Below, one piece after another: positions 26,042 through 34,985 of a stretch of 64,000 nt of DNA. The stretch lies in assembly GCF_040394755.1 (NCBI RefSeq), contig NZ_JBEBRQ010000002.1. One strand, written 5' to 3'. Every line of letters starts with the position of its first letter. The first letter of the stretch is position 1. The stretch comes from Castellaniella defragrans_A (GTDB taxonomy: Bacteria > Pseudomonadota > Gammaproteobacteria > Burkholderiales > Burkholderiaceae_B). The position numbers and the translations under genes are program-made. Below the pieces are notes generated by a model, which worked only from the letters and a program-made list of their open reading frames with translations, did not search any database and was not told where the DNA came from.

Positions 26042-27481
26042 ATGACGCCCTTCGATTCCCGTGCGAAACACCAGCCTGGGGCCTGCATGGGCCTGCGCCG
26101 GGCCGGCTGTGCCCTGGGCCTGGCCAGCGCCCTCGCGCTGGGCGCGCCCAGCCACGCCACGGACCTGCTGCAAGCCTGGCAGGCGGCGCAGACCCACGAC
26201 CCGGCGCTGGCCGCCGCGCAGCAGGCCCTGGCAGCGGGCCAGGCCCGGGACGAACAAGGCAAAAGCCTGTGGCGGCCAACCCTCGAGGCAAGCGCTTCCG
26301 CCGGCTACGGCACCCAGGAAAGCCGCATGCGCGGCGCCGAGTTCGCGGCGCCCGGCTTCGGCAGCGCGCAGGACGTCGAATTCAATACTTCCATCCGCGG
26401 CGGCACTCAGACCGAATACGGCGTCCATCTGCGCCAGCCGCTGATCGACCCCGCCCGCCGGGCGACCCAGCGGCAACTCCAGCATTCCGCCGCGCAAGCC
26501 CAGGCCGCATGGCAGGCGGCCGGCCAGCAGGCCATGCTGCGCACGACCGAACGCTATTTCGAGGTGCTGCTGGCGGAATACAGCCTGCAAATCCTCGAAC
26601 GGCAGCACCGGACCATCAGCGGCATGCTCGACCGGGCGCAGGCCCGCTACCAGATCGGCGACAGTTCGATCCTGGACGTCCACGAGGCCCGCGCCCGGCT
26701 GGACCAACTCGAATCGCAACGCCTGCTCGCGCAGGTCCGGCTTGAACTCGCGCAGGCGGCATTCCTGGATATCACCGGTCTTCCGGGCGCGGGACTGGCC
26801 CCCTTGCCGGAGGATGCCGCCGGGCTGGCCACGCCACCCGGCGAACCCCTGCAAGACTGGCTGGCATGGGCCGCCAACGCCAGCCCCGATATCCGCCAGA
26901 GCCAGGAGGCGGCCGCCATGGCGAGCAACGAGGCCGACAAGCACCGCGCCCTGGCGGCGCCGACGCTCGAACTGGTGGGCAGCGCCGGCCGCAGTCACTT
27001 CAGCGGCTCCGGCGAATACGGTGCAGCCGCCAGCAGCGCCAATCAATGGTCGGCCGGGCTGCAATTGCGCATCCCTCTCTATTCGGGCGGCCTGCGCGAC
27101 GCGCGCTACCAGGAGGCCCTGGCGCTACGCGACCAGGCCCGCCACCAGACACAGGCCACTGGTCAGCGCATCGCGCAGAGCGTGCGCGCCGCCTGGCTGG
27201 GGCTGGATACCGCCCAGGCCCGCATCCAGGCGCTGGATCAGGCCTTCAAGGCCAACGCCGCGCGGCGCGACGCGACCCGTCTGGGTCTGGAGGTCGGCGA
27301 GCGCGACACCCTCGATTGGCTGGACGCCGAGGATGCGGTGGCGCAGGCCGATCTGGCCCGCCGCCAGGCCCTGGCCGCAGCCGCCCTTGACCGGCTGCGG
27401 CTGCACGCCCTGGCCGGCCGGCTGGATGAGAATGCGCTGCGCGGGGTGAACTGCGCTCTGCAAGGGGTCCGGTGTCCATGA
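26042..27481 (+). CDS. TolC-family outer membrane efflux channel
   Basis: A 479-residue outer membrane factor with two internal repeats of long helices. It has the typical opening TDLLQAWQAAQTHDPALAAAQ after a signal peptide, YGVHLRQPLIDPAR in the first beta segment and LQLRIPLYSGGLRDARYQEA in the second. The ATG at 26042 gives a long leader. An ATG at 26087 (MGLRRAGCALGLA) would also give a normal signal ending at SHA. It completes a full tripartite pump with the adaptor and permease upstream, so the operon is self-sufficient. Confidence 0.9.
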   Translation: MTPFDSRAKHQPGACMGLRRAGCALGLASALALGAPSHATDLLQAWQAAQTHDPALAAAQQALAAGQARDEQGKSLWRPTLEASASAGYGTQESRMRGAEFAAPGFGSAQDVEFNTSIRGGTQTEYGVHLRQPLIDPARRATQRQLQHSAAQAQAAWQAAGQQAMLRTTERYFEVLLAEYSLQILERQHRTISGMLDRAQARYQIGDSSILDVHEARARLDQLESQRLLAQVRLELAQAAFLDITGLPGAGLAPLPEDAAGLATPPGEPLQDWLAWAANASPDIRQSQEAAAMASNEADKHRALAAPTLELVGSAGRSHFSGSGEYGAAASSANQWSAGLQLRIPLYSGGLRDARYQEALALRDQARHQTQATGQRIAQSVRAAWLGLDTAQARIQALDQAFKANAARRDATRLGLEVGERDTLDWLDAEDAVAQADLARRQALAAAALDRLRLHALAGRLDENALRGVNCALQGVRCP

Positions 27482-27564
27482 GGGGCGGGAGGGGCTGCGG
27501 GGTGCGGGCGGCCTTGATCAACACCGATACCGCCGCTGACGACGTTGTGCTCTGACAGGATTCC

Positions 27565-28284
27565 CTACTCGCCGGCATCGAAAGCCCGCCCTTCACCGGC
27601 TTCCTCGTGGGTTACGCCGTCACGGATGTGATAGAGGCGCTTGAAAGTCGGAATGATCTTTTCATCGTGGGTGACGACGATGATGGCGGTCTCGAATTGT
27701 CTGGCCATGTCGTTCAGGATGCGGATCACGGCCATGGCGCGCTGCGAATCCAGTGGCGCGGTCGGTTCGTCGGCGAGAATCACCGGCGGCCGGTTGATCA
27801 GGCCGCGGGCAATGGCCACGCGCTGCTGTTCGCCGCCCGACAGCCGCGAAGGCATGGCCCGGGCGCGATGCTGCACATCAAGCGCCGTCAACAACTCCAG
27901 CGCGCGCCGGCGCGCTTCTTCATTGGGCACGCCAGCGAGCATCGGCAGCAACGCCACATTGTCGGTCGCATCCAGAAATGGAATCAGATAAGGCGCCTGG
28001 AATACGAAGCCAATCTTGTCGCGGCGCAAGGCGCGCAGATCGCGCACCTTCCAGCCATCGTCATAGATCACCGTGTCGTCCAGGACCATGCGGCCGGACG
28101 TCGGGTCGATCACCGCGCCCAGACACTTGAGCAGTGTGCTCTTGCCCGAGCCGGAAGGGCCGATCAGACCGACCACCTCACCCGGCGCAACGTGCATGTT
28201 CACATCCCTCAAGGCGAGGACGGCGGTGTCGCCCCGGCCAAAGCGCTTGCCCAGATTTTCGATGCGGATGCCTCTCGTGTTCAT
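27565..28284 (-). CDS. ABC exporter ATP-binding protein
   Basis: A 239-residue ATPase of the LolD/MacB type. Walker A is GPSGSGKST (residues 42-50), then the Q loop, signature LSGGEQQR and Walker B VILADEPTAPLDS. The start is the ATG at 28284 (MNTRGIRIENLGKRFG), 4 bp after the permease gene ends. It powers the FtsX-type permease upstream, in the order TetR-adaptor-permease-ATPase on the reverse strand. This resembles the DevBCA/MacAB layout, which exports glycolipids, peptides or macrolides through TolC. The substrate is unknown. Confidence 0.93.
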   Translation of the reverse strand: MNTRGIRIENLGKRFGRGDTAVLALRDVNMHVAPGEVVGLIGPSGSGKSTLLKCLGAVIDPTSGRMVLDDTVIYDDGWKVRDLRALRRDKIGFVFQAPYLIPFLDATDNVALLPMLAGVPNEEARRRALELLTALDVQHRARAMPSRLSGGEQQRVAIARGLINRPPVILADEPTAPLDSQRAMAVIRILNDMARQFETAIIVVTHDEKIIPTFKRLYHIRDGVTHEEAGEGRAFDAGE

Positions 28285-28288
28285 TTTC

Positions 28289-29488
28289 TTATCCAATGGC
28301 CTCGGCCGGATCGACCTTGAGCGCCATGCGAATGGCGATGGCGCTGGACAGCACGCTGATCGCGAGCACGGCAAAGAAACCCGCGACTGAATCGATCGGC
28401 ACCAGCACCACATGCTTTGGAAACAGGGGGGCGGCGAACGTGGCCGCGATTTTGCCGACGACAAAGCCAATCACGCCCAGCATCAGCGCCTGCTGCATGA
28501 TCATGGCGGCAATCGTCCGGTTGCGTGTGCCGATGAGTTTCAGCACGGCGATTTCACGGATCTTGTCCATGGTCAGCGTATAGGTGATGAAGGCCACGAT
28601 GGCCGCGCTGACCAGCGCCAGGATCACCAGAAACATGCCGATCTGCCGGGCCGTGGTGGCAATCAGCTTGCCGACCAGGATGTCTTCCATCTGCGCGCGG
28701 TCGTACACCGTGAGCCGCTTCCAGCGGCGGATCGGCTCGGCCACTTCCTGCTGGGTGAACTCGGGCCGGATGCGCACCAGAACAGCGTTGACGTAGCGGT
28801 TGCTGGCCTGCGAATCGATCACGGCATCCAGCAGGCCCGGGACACCGGGGCGATTGAAGGCCGGATTGGCCCCGCTGCGGCGGCGCGACATCAGAATGGC
28901 ATCGTTGTCCTTGAGGAACTGGGCCTCCTGCGCATCCTTGAGGGGAATGAACACCATCGGGTCCCCGCTCGATGACACCATGCGGCGGGTCAAACCGACC
29001 ACGGTATAACCGTTGCGGCGGATCTGGAGCACATCGCCGAGCCGGGCGCCGGTGGCGAGGTCAGCCACGGCCTCATAATGCCCACGGGTAATCTGGCGCC
29101 CGGCAACGAGATGAGGCGGCCAACCCGGCACACCGGGTTCGCCCGCGGTGATGCCGACCACCATCGCCCTGACGTCTTCGTCGCCCCTGCCAACCTGCAT
29201 GGTCAGATAAGTGACGTTGGCCGCCTGCGCCACACCGGGCATGGCGCGAATACTGCGCCACAGATCATCAGGGATGCTGGAGGACTCGGCATAGGGGCCA
29301 AGAGTGTCTTTCTGTACCACCCAGAGATCGGCGCCGCTGCTATCCAGCAGAACCTTGCCATCCTCCACCATGCCCCGGTACACGCCGGCCATGGTCAGCG
29401 TCACGCCGATCAACAGGCCCAGGCCAATTCCGGTAAAGACGAATTTCCCCCAGGCATTCAGAATATCGCGCCCAGCCAGACTGATCAT
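28289..29488 (-). CDS. FtsX-family ABC exporter permease
   Basis: A 399-residue permease with a membrane helix near the N-terminus (about residues 14-38), a large periplasmic domain (about 40-270) and three C-terminal helices (about 283-310, 330-355, 370-390). The last part shows the FtsX core: KIREIAVLKLIGTRNRTIAAM and ALKVDPAEAIG. MacB, LolC/E and DevC share this plan and act by moving substrate from the periplasmic face. The gene overlaps the adaptor by 4 bp, so the two are translated together. Confidence 0.9.
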   Translation of the reverse strand: MISLAGRDILNAWGKFVFTGIGLGLLIGVTLTMAGVYRGMVEDGKVLLDSSGADLWVVQKDTLGPYAESSSIPDDLWRSIRAMPGVAQAANVTYLTMQVGRGDEDVRAMVVGITAGEPGVPGWPPHLVAGRQITRGHYEAVADLATGARLGDVLQIRRNGYTVVGLTRRMVSSSGDPMVFIPLKDAQEAQFLKDNDAILMSRRRSGANPAFNRPGVPGLLDAVIDSQASNRYVNAVLVRIRPEFTQQEVAEPIRRWKRLTVYDRAQMEDILVGKLIATTARQIGMFLVILALVSAAIVAFITYTLTMDKIREIAVLKLIGTRNRTIAAMIMQQALMLGVIGFVVGKIAATFAAPLFPKHVVLVPIDSVAGFFAVLAISVLSSAIAIRMALKVDPAEAIG

Positions 29489-30636
29489 GGCGACACCCCG
29501 GGAAGGCGATCGACCACGTGGATGCGGCTGTGTGCGGCGAGCGCTTTTTCACTGTACACGACCAGCCGATCGCCGGCGGCAAGGCCCTTGTCCACCTGCA
29601 CATGGCCATTGAGGTCGAAACGACCGAGGACAACCGGCATGAACGCGAGCTTGCCATCGGTCAGCTTCCATACGCCGCGCTGCCCATCGACCGTGCGAAT
29701 GGCCGCGTTGGGAATCGCCGGCATGGCGGGCAGCGCCGGAAGCTGCACAGTGACCTCAGCCAGTTCCCCCACCGGCGGCAGCGGCGAGAGCGGCGTATCG
29801 AAGACGATCTTGGCCAGTGTTTCTTCGGTCACCATATCGGCCAGCGGATCGACCCGCAGCACGCGGCCAGGCTGGTTCTGGCCCGAGCGTGAACGCAACA
29901 CGATCCGGGCGGGCAAGCCGGCGGCCAGACCCTCGGCGCTGATCTGGTCGAAGCGCGCATCGACCCACAGGCTTGCGGGATCGATGATCTCGACGACCGC
30001 CTGGCCTGCCACCACGGTCGTGCCAGGATCCGCATGGCGTGCAGTGACCAGCCCGGCGACAGGCGCCACCAATCGCAGGCTGTCGCGCTGCGCGCGCAAG
30101 ACTTTCAATTCAGCGCGCATGCGGCTGGCGTCCTCACGCGCCGCGCCCAGCGCGGCATTGGCTACCGCCAGCTCCTGCCGCTTGGTGGCGGTATTTTCCT
30201 CGCTCGTGGCCTGCGCGGCCAGAAGCCGCTCATAGCGATCCGCCTGCGTTTGCGCGAAGGTCTGTCTGGCTTGCGCTTGCAGCAAGACGGCTTCGGCGCT
30301 CTTGATCGCGGCCTGCTGCGCGCCAATGCGCTCGTCCAGGTCCACCGGGTCCATCTCGCCCAGCAATTGGCCCGCCTCGACCGCATCGCCCACCTGCGCG
30401 TCCAGCTGCCTGACCCGTCCGGCATACGTGGGGCCGATCTTGTACGTGTAGCGTGCCTGTACCGTGCCGATACCCGATAGCGCGGGCGCGACCGCCCGCA
30501 GCTCGATGGTGGTCACCGTCACAGCCACTGGCGCCAGCGGCCCTGAACGCAGGGCGACATAAACGAACAGCGCAACGAGCGGCGCAATAACCGCCATCAG
30601 CGCCAGCGAGCGGCGCCGCGGGCGAGGAAGCCTCAT
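29485..30636 (-). CDS. Periplasmic adaptor of the ABC exporter (HlyD/MacA type)
   Basis: A 383-residue membrane fusion protein with one N-terminal membrane helix (about residues 12-30), the lipoyl halves (YKIGPTYAGRVRQLDAQVGD and LRLVAPVAGLVTARHADPGT) and a helical hairpin between them (about 100-180). The start is the ATG at 30636 (MRLPRPRRRSLALMAV), which forms an ATGA overlap with the TetR stop. It would join the FtsX permease to a TolC-like channel; none is encoded in this operon, though one is present at 26042-27481 in the neighbouring pump. Sharing that channel is possible. Confidence 0.9.
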   Translation of the reverse strand: MRLPRPRRRSLALMAVIAPLVALFVYVALRSGPLAPVAVTVTTIELRAVAPALSGIGTVQARYTYKIGPTYAGRVRQLDAQVGDAVEAGQLLGEMDPVDLDERIGAQQAAIKSAEAVLLQAQARQTFAQTQADRYERLLAAQATSEENTATKRQELAVANAALGAAREDASRMRAELKVLRAQRDSLRLVAPVAGLVTARHADPGTTVVAGQAVVEIIDPASLWVDARFDQISAEGLAAGLPARIVLRSRSGQNQPGRVLRVDPLADMVTEETLAKIVFDTPLSPLPPVGELAEVTVQLPALPAMPAIPNAAIRTVDGQRGVWKLTDGKLAFMPVVLGRFDLNGHVQVDKGLAAGDRLVVYSEKALAAHSRIHVVDRLPGVSP

Positions 30637-31241
30637 GGGGCGCTCCCGATGCCGCGGCGATAGATGGCGAAAACACCCGGCGCTTCGCGGCGAATGCGCG
30701 CCACATCCCCCGCCAGCAGCGATTGCATCACCAATCCCTGGACAGTGCCGATGAACAGCACGGCGGCCGCATCCACATCCAGTCCCGCATCCAGCTCGCC
30801 CTGCGCCTTGCCGGCCTCGAGCAGGCAACGCAGATGCTCGCCATAGCGGCGGATCAAGGCCTGCACGATCCGCTTGGGCAGCGTCTCGCCGGGCCGCTGC
30901 AATTCACCGAAGATCATCCGCGGCACACCCGGGTACTCGGACACGAAGTCGATATGCGTCATGAAGGCCGCTTCGAGCGCCGCAACCGGGGAGGCCACAC
31001 CCTCGGCCGCCCCGATCATCCGATCCAGCAGGCATTCCGCGACCCACGACATGACTGATTGCAGGATGGCGTCCTTGGTCGGAAAGTGGCGAAACAGCGC
31101 CCCTTGGGTCAACCCCATGCGCTGCGCGATGGCGGCAGTCGTGATGTCGCTGGGGTTTTGCTCGGCAGCCAATTGGATCACGGTCTCGACGATGACCGCG
31201 CGCCGCTCCTCTGCCGGTAGATGCCTGGAATGTCCCCGCAT
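30633..31241 (-). CDS. TetR-family regulator of the ABC exporter operon
   Basis: A 202-residue repressor with an N-terminal helix-turn-helix (about residues 12-58, with ITTAAIAQRMGLTQGALFRHFPTKDAIL) and a ligand-binding helical C-terminal part. It is the first gene of the operon and overlaps the adaptor by 4 bp, so autoregulation would control the exporter as well. A nested palindrome (31258-31283) lies just 17 bp upstream of its ATG and is the obvious operator. The inducer is unknown. Confidence 0.92.
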   Translation of the reverse strand: MRGHSRHLPAEERRAVIVETVIQLAAEQNPSDITTAAIAQRMGLTQGALFRHFPTKDAILQSVMSWVAECLLDRMIGAAEGVASPVAALEAAFMTHIDFVSEYPGVPRMIFGELQRPGETLPKRIVQALIRRYGEHLRCLLEAGKAQGELDAGLDVDAAAVLFIGTVQGLVMQSLLAGDVARIRREAPGVFAIYRRGIGSAP

Positions 31242-31257
31242 GGCCTGGATTCCTGAA

Positions 31258-31283
31258 AGTAAGTAATTGGTTACTATCTTACT
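31258..31283. promoter_or_regulatory. Nested palindromic operator, candidate TetR site
   Basis: The inner repeat AGTAA-TTGG-TTACT (31262-31275) is perfect. An outer repeat AGTAAG (31258-31263) / CTTACT (31278-31283) is also present. Two overlapping two-fold elements fit cooperative binding of two TetR dimers, as seen for QacR-type repressors. It sits between the regulator ATG and the promoter region of its operon. Confidence 0.65.
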
Positions 31284-31399
31284 ACTATACAGGAGTATGG
31301 GGAGAAGGACGAATGACGTTCGACACAGCCCGTGCGGCCGCCACTGCGGCGGCTTTGTTTCATTTCACCGCCACGGCCCTGCACGAATCTGCCACAGAC

Positions 31400-32311
31400 C
31401 TACGATTCACCCTCCGGCACATTGTCCATCGGCAGTACCGGATCCTGCGACCATTCGGTGAGCGAGGGCGGATACAAACGGACGTTCTTCCAGCCAGCCA
31501 CCTCGGACAAGGCAAACCAGTCGATGGCCCCGAACTGCCCGGTATTGCAGAAGGTGATCGTTTCATCGGCCTGCTCCGGCAAGGACTGCGCGGCAATCCC
31601 GCGGGCCTGGGCCGCCGGAATAAAGACCGCAGTCCCAGGCTCGAACCACTTGCCGTACTCCAGGCTCACGGCGCCCTTGATCGTGCCGGGGACCCGCGCG
31701 GTCGGCGCCTTGGTCTTGCCCAGATAGAAGTCCGATGGGCGGGCATCGACCAGCCGGACGCGGGGATTGCCGACCTGGGCCGCGACCCGCTCCTTGGCCG
31801 CGATCAGGCCATCGTCCGCATGGGCTTCGAAAGCGCTGGCGGAGACGTCCACAACCTGCTGGTCCTGCGGCAAGCCGGCATCGGCCCAGGCCTTCAGGCC
31901 GCCATTGAGGATCGACAGGTTCTTGAGCCCCAGATATTTCAGAGTCCAATACACCCGGGCCGACGCGCCGAAATCGATGGCGTCCGCACCCGCGGACGCG
32001 ACGACCACGTGCGTGTCCGCATCCACCCCCAAGCCGCGCACGATCCCGGTGAGCCGGGCAATCGACGGCAGCTCGCCCGGATTATCGACCGGACCACGCC
32101 ATTGCCCATAGGGCGCCGACACCGCGCCAGGAATATGACCGGCGGCATAGTCATCGGCGGGCCGGATATCGACCACCCGCACCATCGGCGCCTGACGGAT
32201 CGCATCCAGTTCGGACGGCGTCAGCAGCGGCTGCGCAGCCCAGGCTGCGAACGAAACGCCGAACGCCAGAATCACGGCGCCGACGGCGGAAAACAGGGAT
32301 TTCATGATCAT
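31400..32311 (-). CDS. Periplasmic two-domain sulfurtransferase (rhodanese)
   Basis: A 303-residue protein with a signal peptide (cleavage near AWA/AQ, residue 25) and two rhodanese domains. The first (about 28-150) has no active-site cysteine (VVVASAGADAIDFG in the loop). The second carries the catalytic loop CNTGQFGAIDWF with Cys255. An inactive first and active second domain is normal for thiosulfate sulfurtransferases. They move sulfane sulfur from thiosulfate or persulfide to an acceptor. It is encoded alone, downstream of the kinase gene on the same strand. Sulfur-related genes also occur at 20800 and 36103. Confidence 0.88.
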   Translation of the reverse strand: MIMKSLFSAVGAVILAFGVSFAAWAAQPLLTPSELDAIRQAPMVRVVDIRPADDYAAGHIPGAVSAPYGQWRGPVDNPGELPSIARLTGIVRGLGVDADTHVVVASAGADAIDFGASARVYWTLKYLGLKNLSILNGGLKAWADAGLPQDQQVVDVSASAFEAHADDGLIAAKERVAAQVGNPRVRLVDARPSDFYLGKTKAPTARVPGTIKGAVSLEYGKWFEPGTAVFIPAAQARGIAAQSLPEQADETITFCNTGQFGAIDWFALSEVAGWKNVRLYPPSLTEWSQDPVLPMDNVPEGES

Positions 32312-32426
32312 GACCCGAGGAAATGACGGAGATGAGCCTATTTTCCCAGACTTTGGAATCGCGCGGGCGAAGCCCGATGAATCACCCGCTCAAATAACCT
32401 GAAACGATCGCATGGCGGGCCACTGG

Positions 32427-33329
32427 CTATTCCCGCAAAGACCCCGCCAGATTGGCCGGCAGGACCCCAAGAACGCGCGCCGCGCTCGCAGCCGCCTCGG
32501 ACAAGGCCCGGGCGGGATCGGCGCCACGCGCCCATTCGTGCACGAAAGCCGAGGCAAAAGCATCGCCCGCACCCACGGTGGAGACGACCTCGACCGAGCG
32601 TGCGGGACCGAAATGGGCGCTGCGGCCATCGTGGAACAATGCCCCGCCCGCCCCCAGCGTGATGAGGACGCCCTGCCCCTCCCGCGCCAGAATGCGGCGC
32701 GCCAGGGCCTCGGCGCGCTCGGGCGCCTGCTCGTCGGCCCCCGCGGGAGGCGCCTCGCCGCACAGGCGGCTGGCTTCGTCGAGGTTCATGCACAACAAAT
32801 CGGCCTCGCGCCGCAAGGCCTGGAGCGCGTCGGGACACGCGATCTGGCGGGCGCCCGGCGTCACCACCAGCCGGAATCGGCGCGTGCCCGAGGCGGCCAG
32901 GGCCGCCCCCAGATGCGCCTGGGATTCCAGAGACAAGCCGGTGACATAGGCCACCTCGCAATCGGCCAGACCGGTGAACCCCTGCCCGCCCACCCGGATG
33001 CTTGCGCCGCGCTGCGCATATGCGCGCGCGGCGCCTTGCCCATCGACCATCACGATCGCCTTGCCGGTGGGTTCGGCCACCGTCTCGAACGCCGTGCGCA
33101 CACCGCACCGCCCCAACAGGCCATCGAGCAAACCGCCCTCCAGATCGCGGCCCACACTGGCCTGCACGGCCGTTTCCGCGCCACGCGCGGCGAAATTCAA
33201 CGCAGCGTTCACCGCGCCGCCACCGGCATACAGGCCGATATGCGCCACATCCTGCTTGGCGCCCCGCATCGGCAGGACAGGCGCCACCACGATATCCACC
33301 ACTGCCGCGCCAATCGTCAGGATCCTCAT
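32427..33329 (-). CDS. PfkB-family carbohydrate kinase
   Basis: A 300-residue ribokinase-like enzyme starting MRILTIGAAVVDIVV. It has the substrate lid region YAGGGAVNAALNFAARG and the C-terminal PfkB signature VSTVGAGDAFASAFVHEWA with the catalytic base Asp near 255. A TTG four codons upstream is possible, but GGAG lies well placed for the ATG at 33329. PfkB kinases phosphorylate sugars or nucleosides; the substrate is not clear here. It is divergent from the GST gene. Confidence 0.88.
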   Translation of the reverse strand: MRILTIGAAVVDIVVAPVLPMRGAKQDVAHIGLYAGGGAVNAALNFAARGAETAVQASVGRDLEGGLLDGLLGRCGVRTAFETVAEPTGKAIVMVDGQGAARAYAQRGASIRVGGQGFTGLADCEVAYVTGLSLESQAHLGAALAASGTRRFRLVVTPGARQIACPDALQALRREADLLCMNLDEASRLCGEAPPAGADEQAPERAEALARRILAREGQGVLITLGAGGALFHDGRSAHFGPARSVEVVSTVGAGDAFASAFVHEWARGADPARALSEAAASAARVLGVLPANLAGSLRE

Positions 33330-33491
33330 CGCACACTCCAACCCATATCAGTATTTGAAATTTAACGCATTCAGCCAATTGCAATGCCACGTACTCATTT
33401 CATGCATTTGCCCTGATGCAGAGGCGGGAATACCCGAAGCCTGGTACGCAAATCAGGCACAATACCCCTGTTCCAAACACCCGAGGACATC

Positions 33492-34196
33492 ATGGCTGAT
33501 CTGTCAACATTCCCGATCACTCGCAAGTGGCCGGCCCAACATCCCGACCGTATCCAGTTGTATTCCACGCCCACACCCAATGGCGTCAAGGTTTCCATCA
33601 TGCTCGAGGAGACCGGGCTGCCATACGAGGCGCACCTGATCAGCTTCGATGCGCAAGACCAGTTCTCGCCGGAATTCCTGTCGCTCAACCCCAACAATAA
33701 AATCCCGGCCATCATCGACCCGGACGGCCCGGGAGGCCGCCCCCTGCCGCTATTCGAAACCGGGGCGATCCTGATCTACCTGGCCGACAAGTCCGGCCAC
33801 TTCCTGCCCACCGATCCCGCCGGGCGCTATCAGGCGATCCAGTGGCTGATGTTCCAGATGGGCGGCATCGGGCCGATGTTCGGCCAGGTGGGTTTCTTCA
33901 ACAAGTTCGGCGGCAAGGACTACGAGGACAAGCGCCCCCTGCAACGCTACGTGAATGAATCCCGCCGCCTGCTGCAAGTCCTCGAAGGCCGCCTCACGGG
34001 CCGCGCCTGGATGATGGGGGACGAATACGGCATCGTGGACATGGCGATCTTCCCCTGGGTGCGCAACCTCGTCGGTTTCTACGAGGCCCGCGATCTGGTG
34101 GGCTTCGGCGATTTCCCCCAGGTGGCGCGCGTCCTCGAAGCCTTCCTCGCCCGTCCCGCGGTCGAGCGCGGCCTGAACATCCCGCCACGCGGCTGA
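33492..34196 (+). CDS. yfcG: Nu-class glutathione transferase
   Basis: A 234-residue GST with the thioredoxin-like N-terminal domain YSTPTPNGVKVSIMLEETGL, PNNKIPAIIDPDGPGG and LFETGAILIYLADKSG, followed by an all-helical domain. TPNG-x-K in place of the usual catalytic Tyr or Ser marks the Nu class (E. coli YfcG, YghU), which binds glutathione disulfide and reduces disulfides or peroxides. It has its own promoter region and is convergent with trmD. The symbol reflects the closest recognisable family member. Confidence 0.85.
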   Translation: MADLSTFPITRKWPAQHPDRIQLYSTPTPNGVKVSIMLEETGLPYEAHLISFDAQDQFSPEFLSLNPNNKIPAIIDPDGPGGRPLPLFETGAILIYLADKSGHFLPTDPAGRYQAIQWLMFQMGGIGPMFGQVGFFNKFGGKDYEDKRPLQRYVNESRRLLQVLEGRLTGRAWMMGDEYGIVDMAIFPWVRNLVGFYEARDLVGFGDFPQVARVLEAFLARPAVERGLNIPPRG

Positions 34197-34231
34197 AATC
34201 CCGCCCCGGCAACCAGGGGCGAGCTTCACTC

Positions 34232-34948
34232 TTACTCTTTCGCCGGGATCAGATCCGGGCGGCGCGCCTGGGTCAAGGCGAGTGAGCGCTGGCGCCGCCA
34301 TTCGGCAATCTGCGCATGATGCCCCGAGAGCAGCGCCTCGGGCACCGGCATGCCGTCCCAGACCTCGGGGCGAGTGTAGTGCGGACTGTCCAGCAGCCCG
34401 CCCAGGGCGGGATTGAAGGAATCCTGCTCGGCCGATTGCGCATCGTGCAGGACACCGGGCAGCAGGCGCAGCACACTATCCATGACCACCATCGCCGCCA
34501 GCTCGCCGCCGGACAACACGTAGTCCCCCAACGACAGTTCCTCGGTGACGTAGCGGTCGATGAAACGCTGGTCCACGCCCTCGTAGCGGCCGCAGACCAG
34601 GATGGCGCCCGAGGACTGGGCCCACTGCCTGGCAATCCGCTGGTCGTGGCGCCGGCCAGCCGGCGACAGCAGGACCACGGGCACACGGTCGGGGTCCTCG
34701 CCGGACTCGGCATGGCGCGCCGCGCGCGCCGCCTCGACCGCGCGCGCCAGAGGCTCGGCCATCATGACCATGCCGGGCCCGCCGCCATAGGGACGATCGT
34801 CCACTGTGCGATGGACATCCTCGGTGAAATCGCGCGGATTCCACAAACCCAGTGACCAGATTCCGCGCGCATGGGCGCGTCCGCTCACCCCCTGGTCGCG
34901 CAGGGCCGCGAACATCTCGGGAAACAGGGTAATCAGATCGAATCGCAT
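34232..34948 (-). CDS. trmD: tRNA (guanine-N1)-methyltransferase
   Basis: TrmD methylates G37 of tRNAs next to the anticodon to prevent frameshifts. It has 238 residues from the ATG at 34948 (MRFDLITLFPEMFAAL). The deep trefoil knot is visible in CGRYEGVDQRFIDRYV and EELSLGDYVLSGGELAAM, plus DDRPYGGGPGMVM. A longer upstream frame overlaps rimM and is not credible. It is the last gene of rpsP-rimM-trmD here. rplS, which usually follows, is absent; the next gene is the convergent GST. Confidence 0.96.
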   Translation of the reverse strand: MRFDLITLFPEMFAALRDQGVSGRAHARGIWSLGLWNPRDFTEDVHRTVDDRPYGGGPGMVMMAEPLARAVEAARAARHAESGEDPDRVPVVLLSPAGRRHDQRIARQWAQSSGAILVCGRYEGVDQRFIDRYVTEELSLGDYVLSGGELAAMVVMDSVLRLLPGVLHDAQSAEQDSFNPALGGLLDSPHYTRPEVWDGMPVPEALLSGHHAQIAEWRRQRSLALTQARRPDLIPAKE

Positions 34949-34985
34949 GTTTGCGCCCCGCATCAATAGGAACGCCTGACGGCGT

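Noticed and set aside
34197..34231. GCCCC/GGGGC repeat between GST and trmD as a terminator
   Set aside because: Only a 5-bp stem and no T run on either strand.
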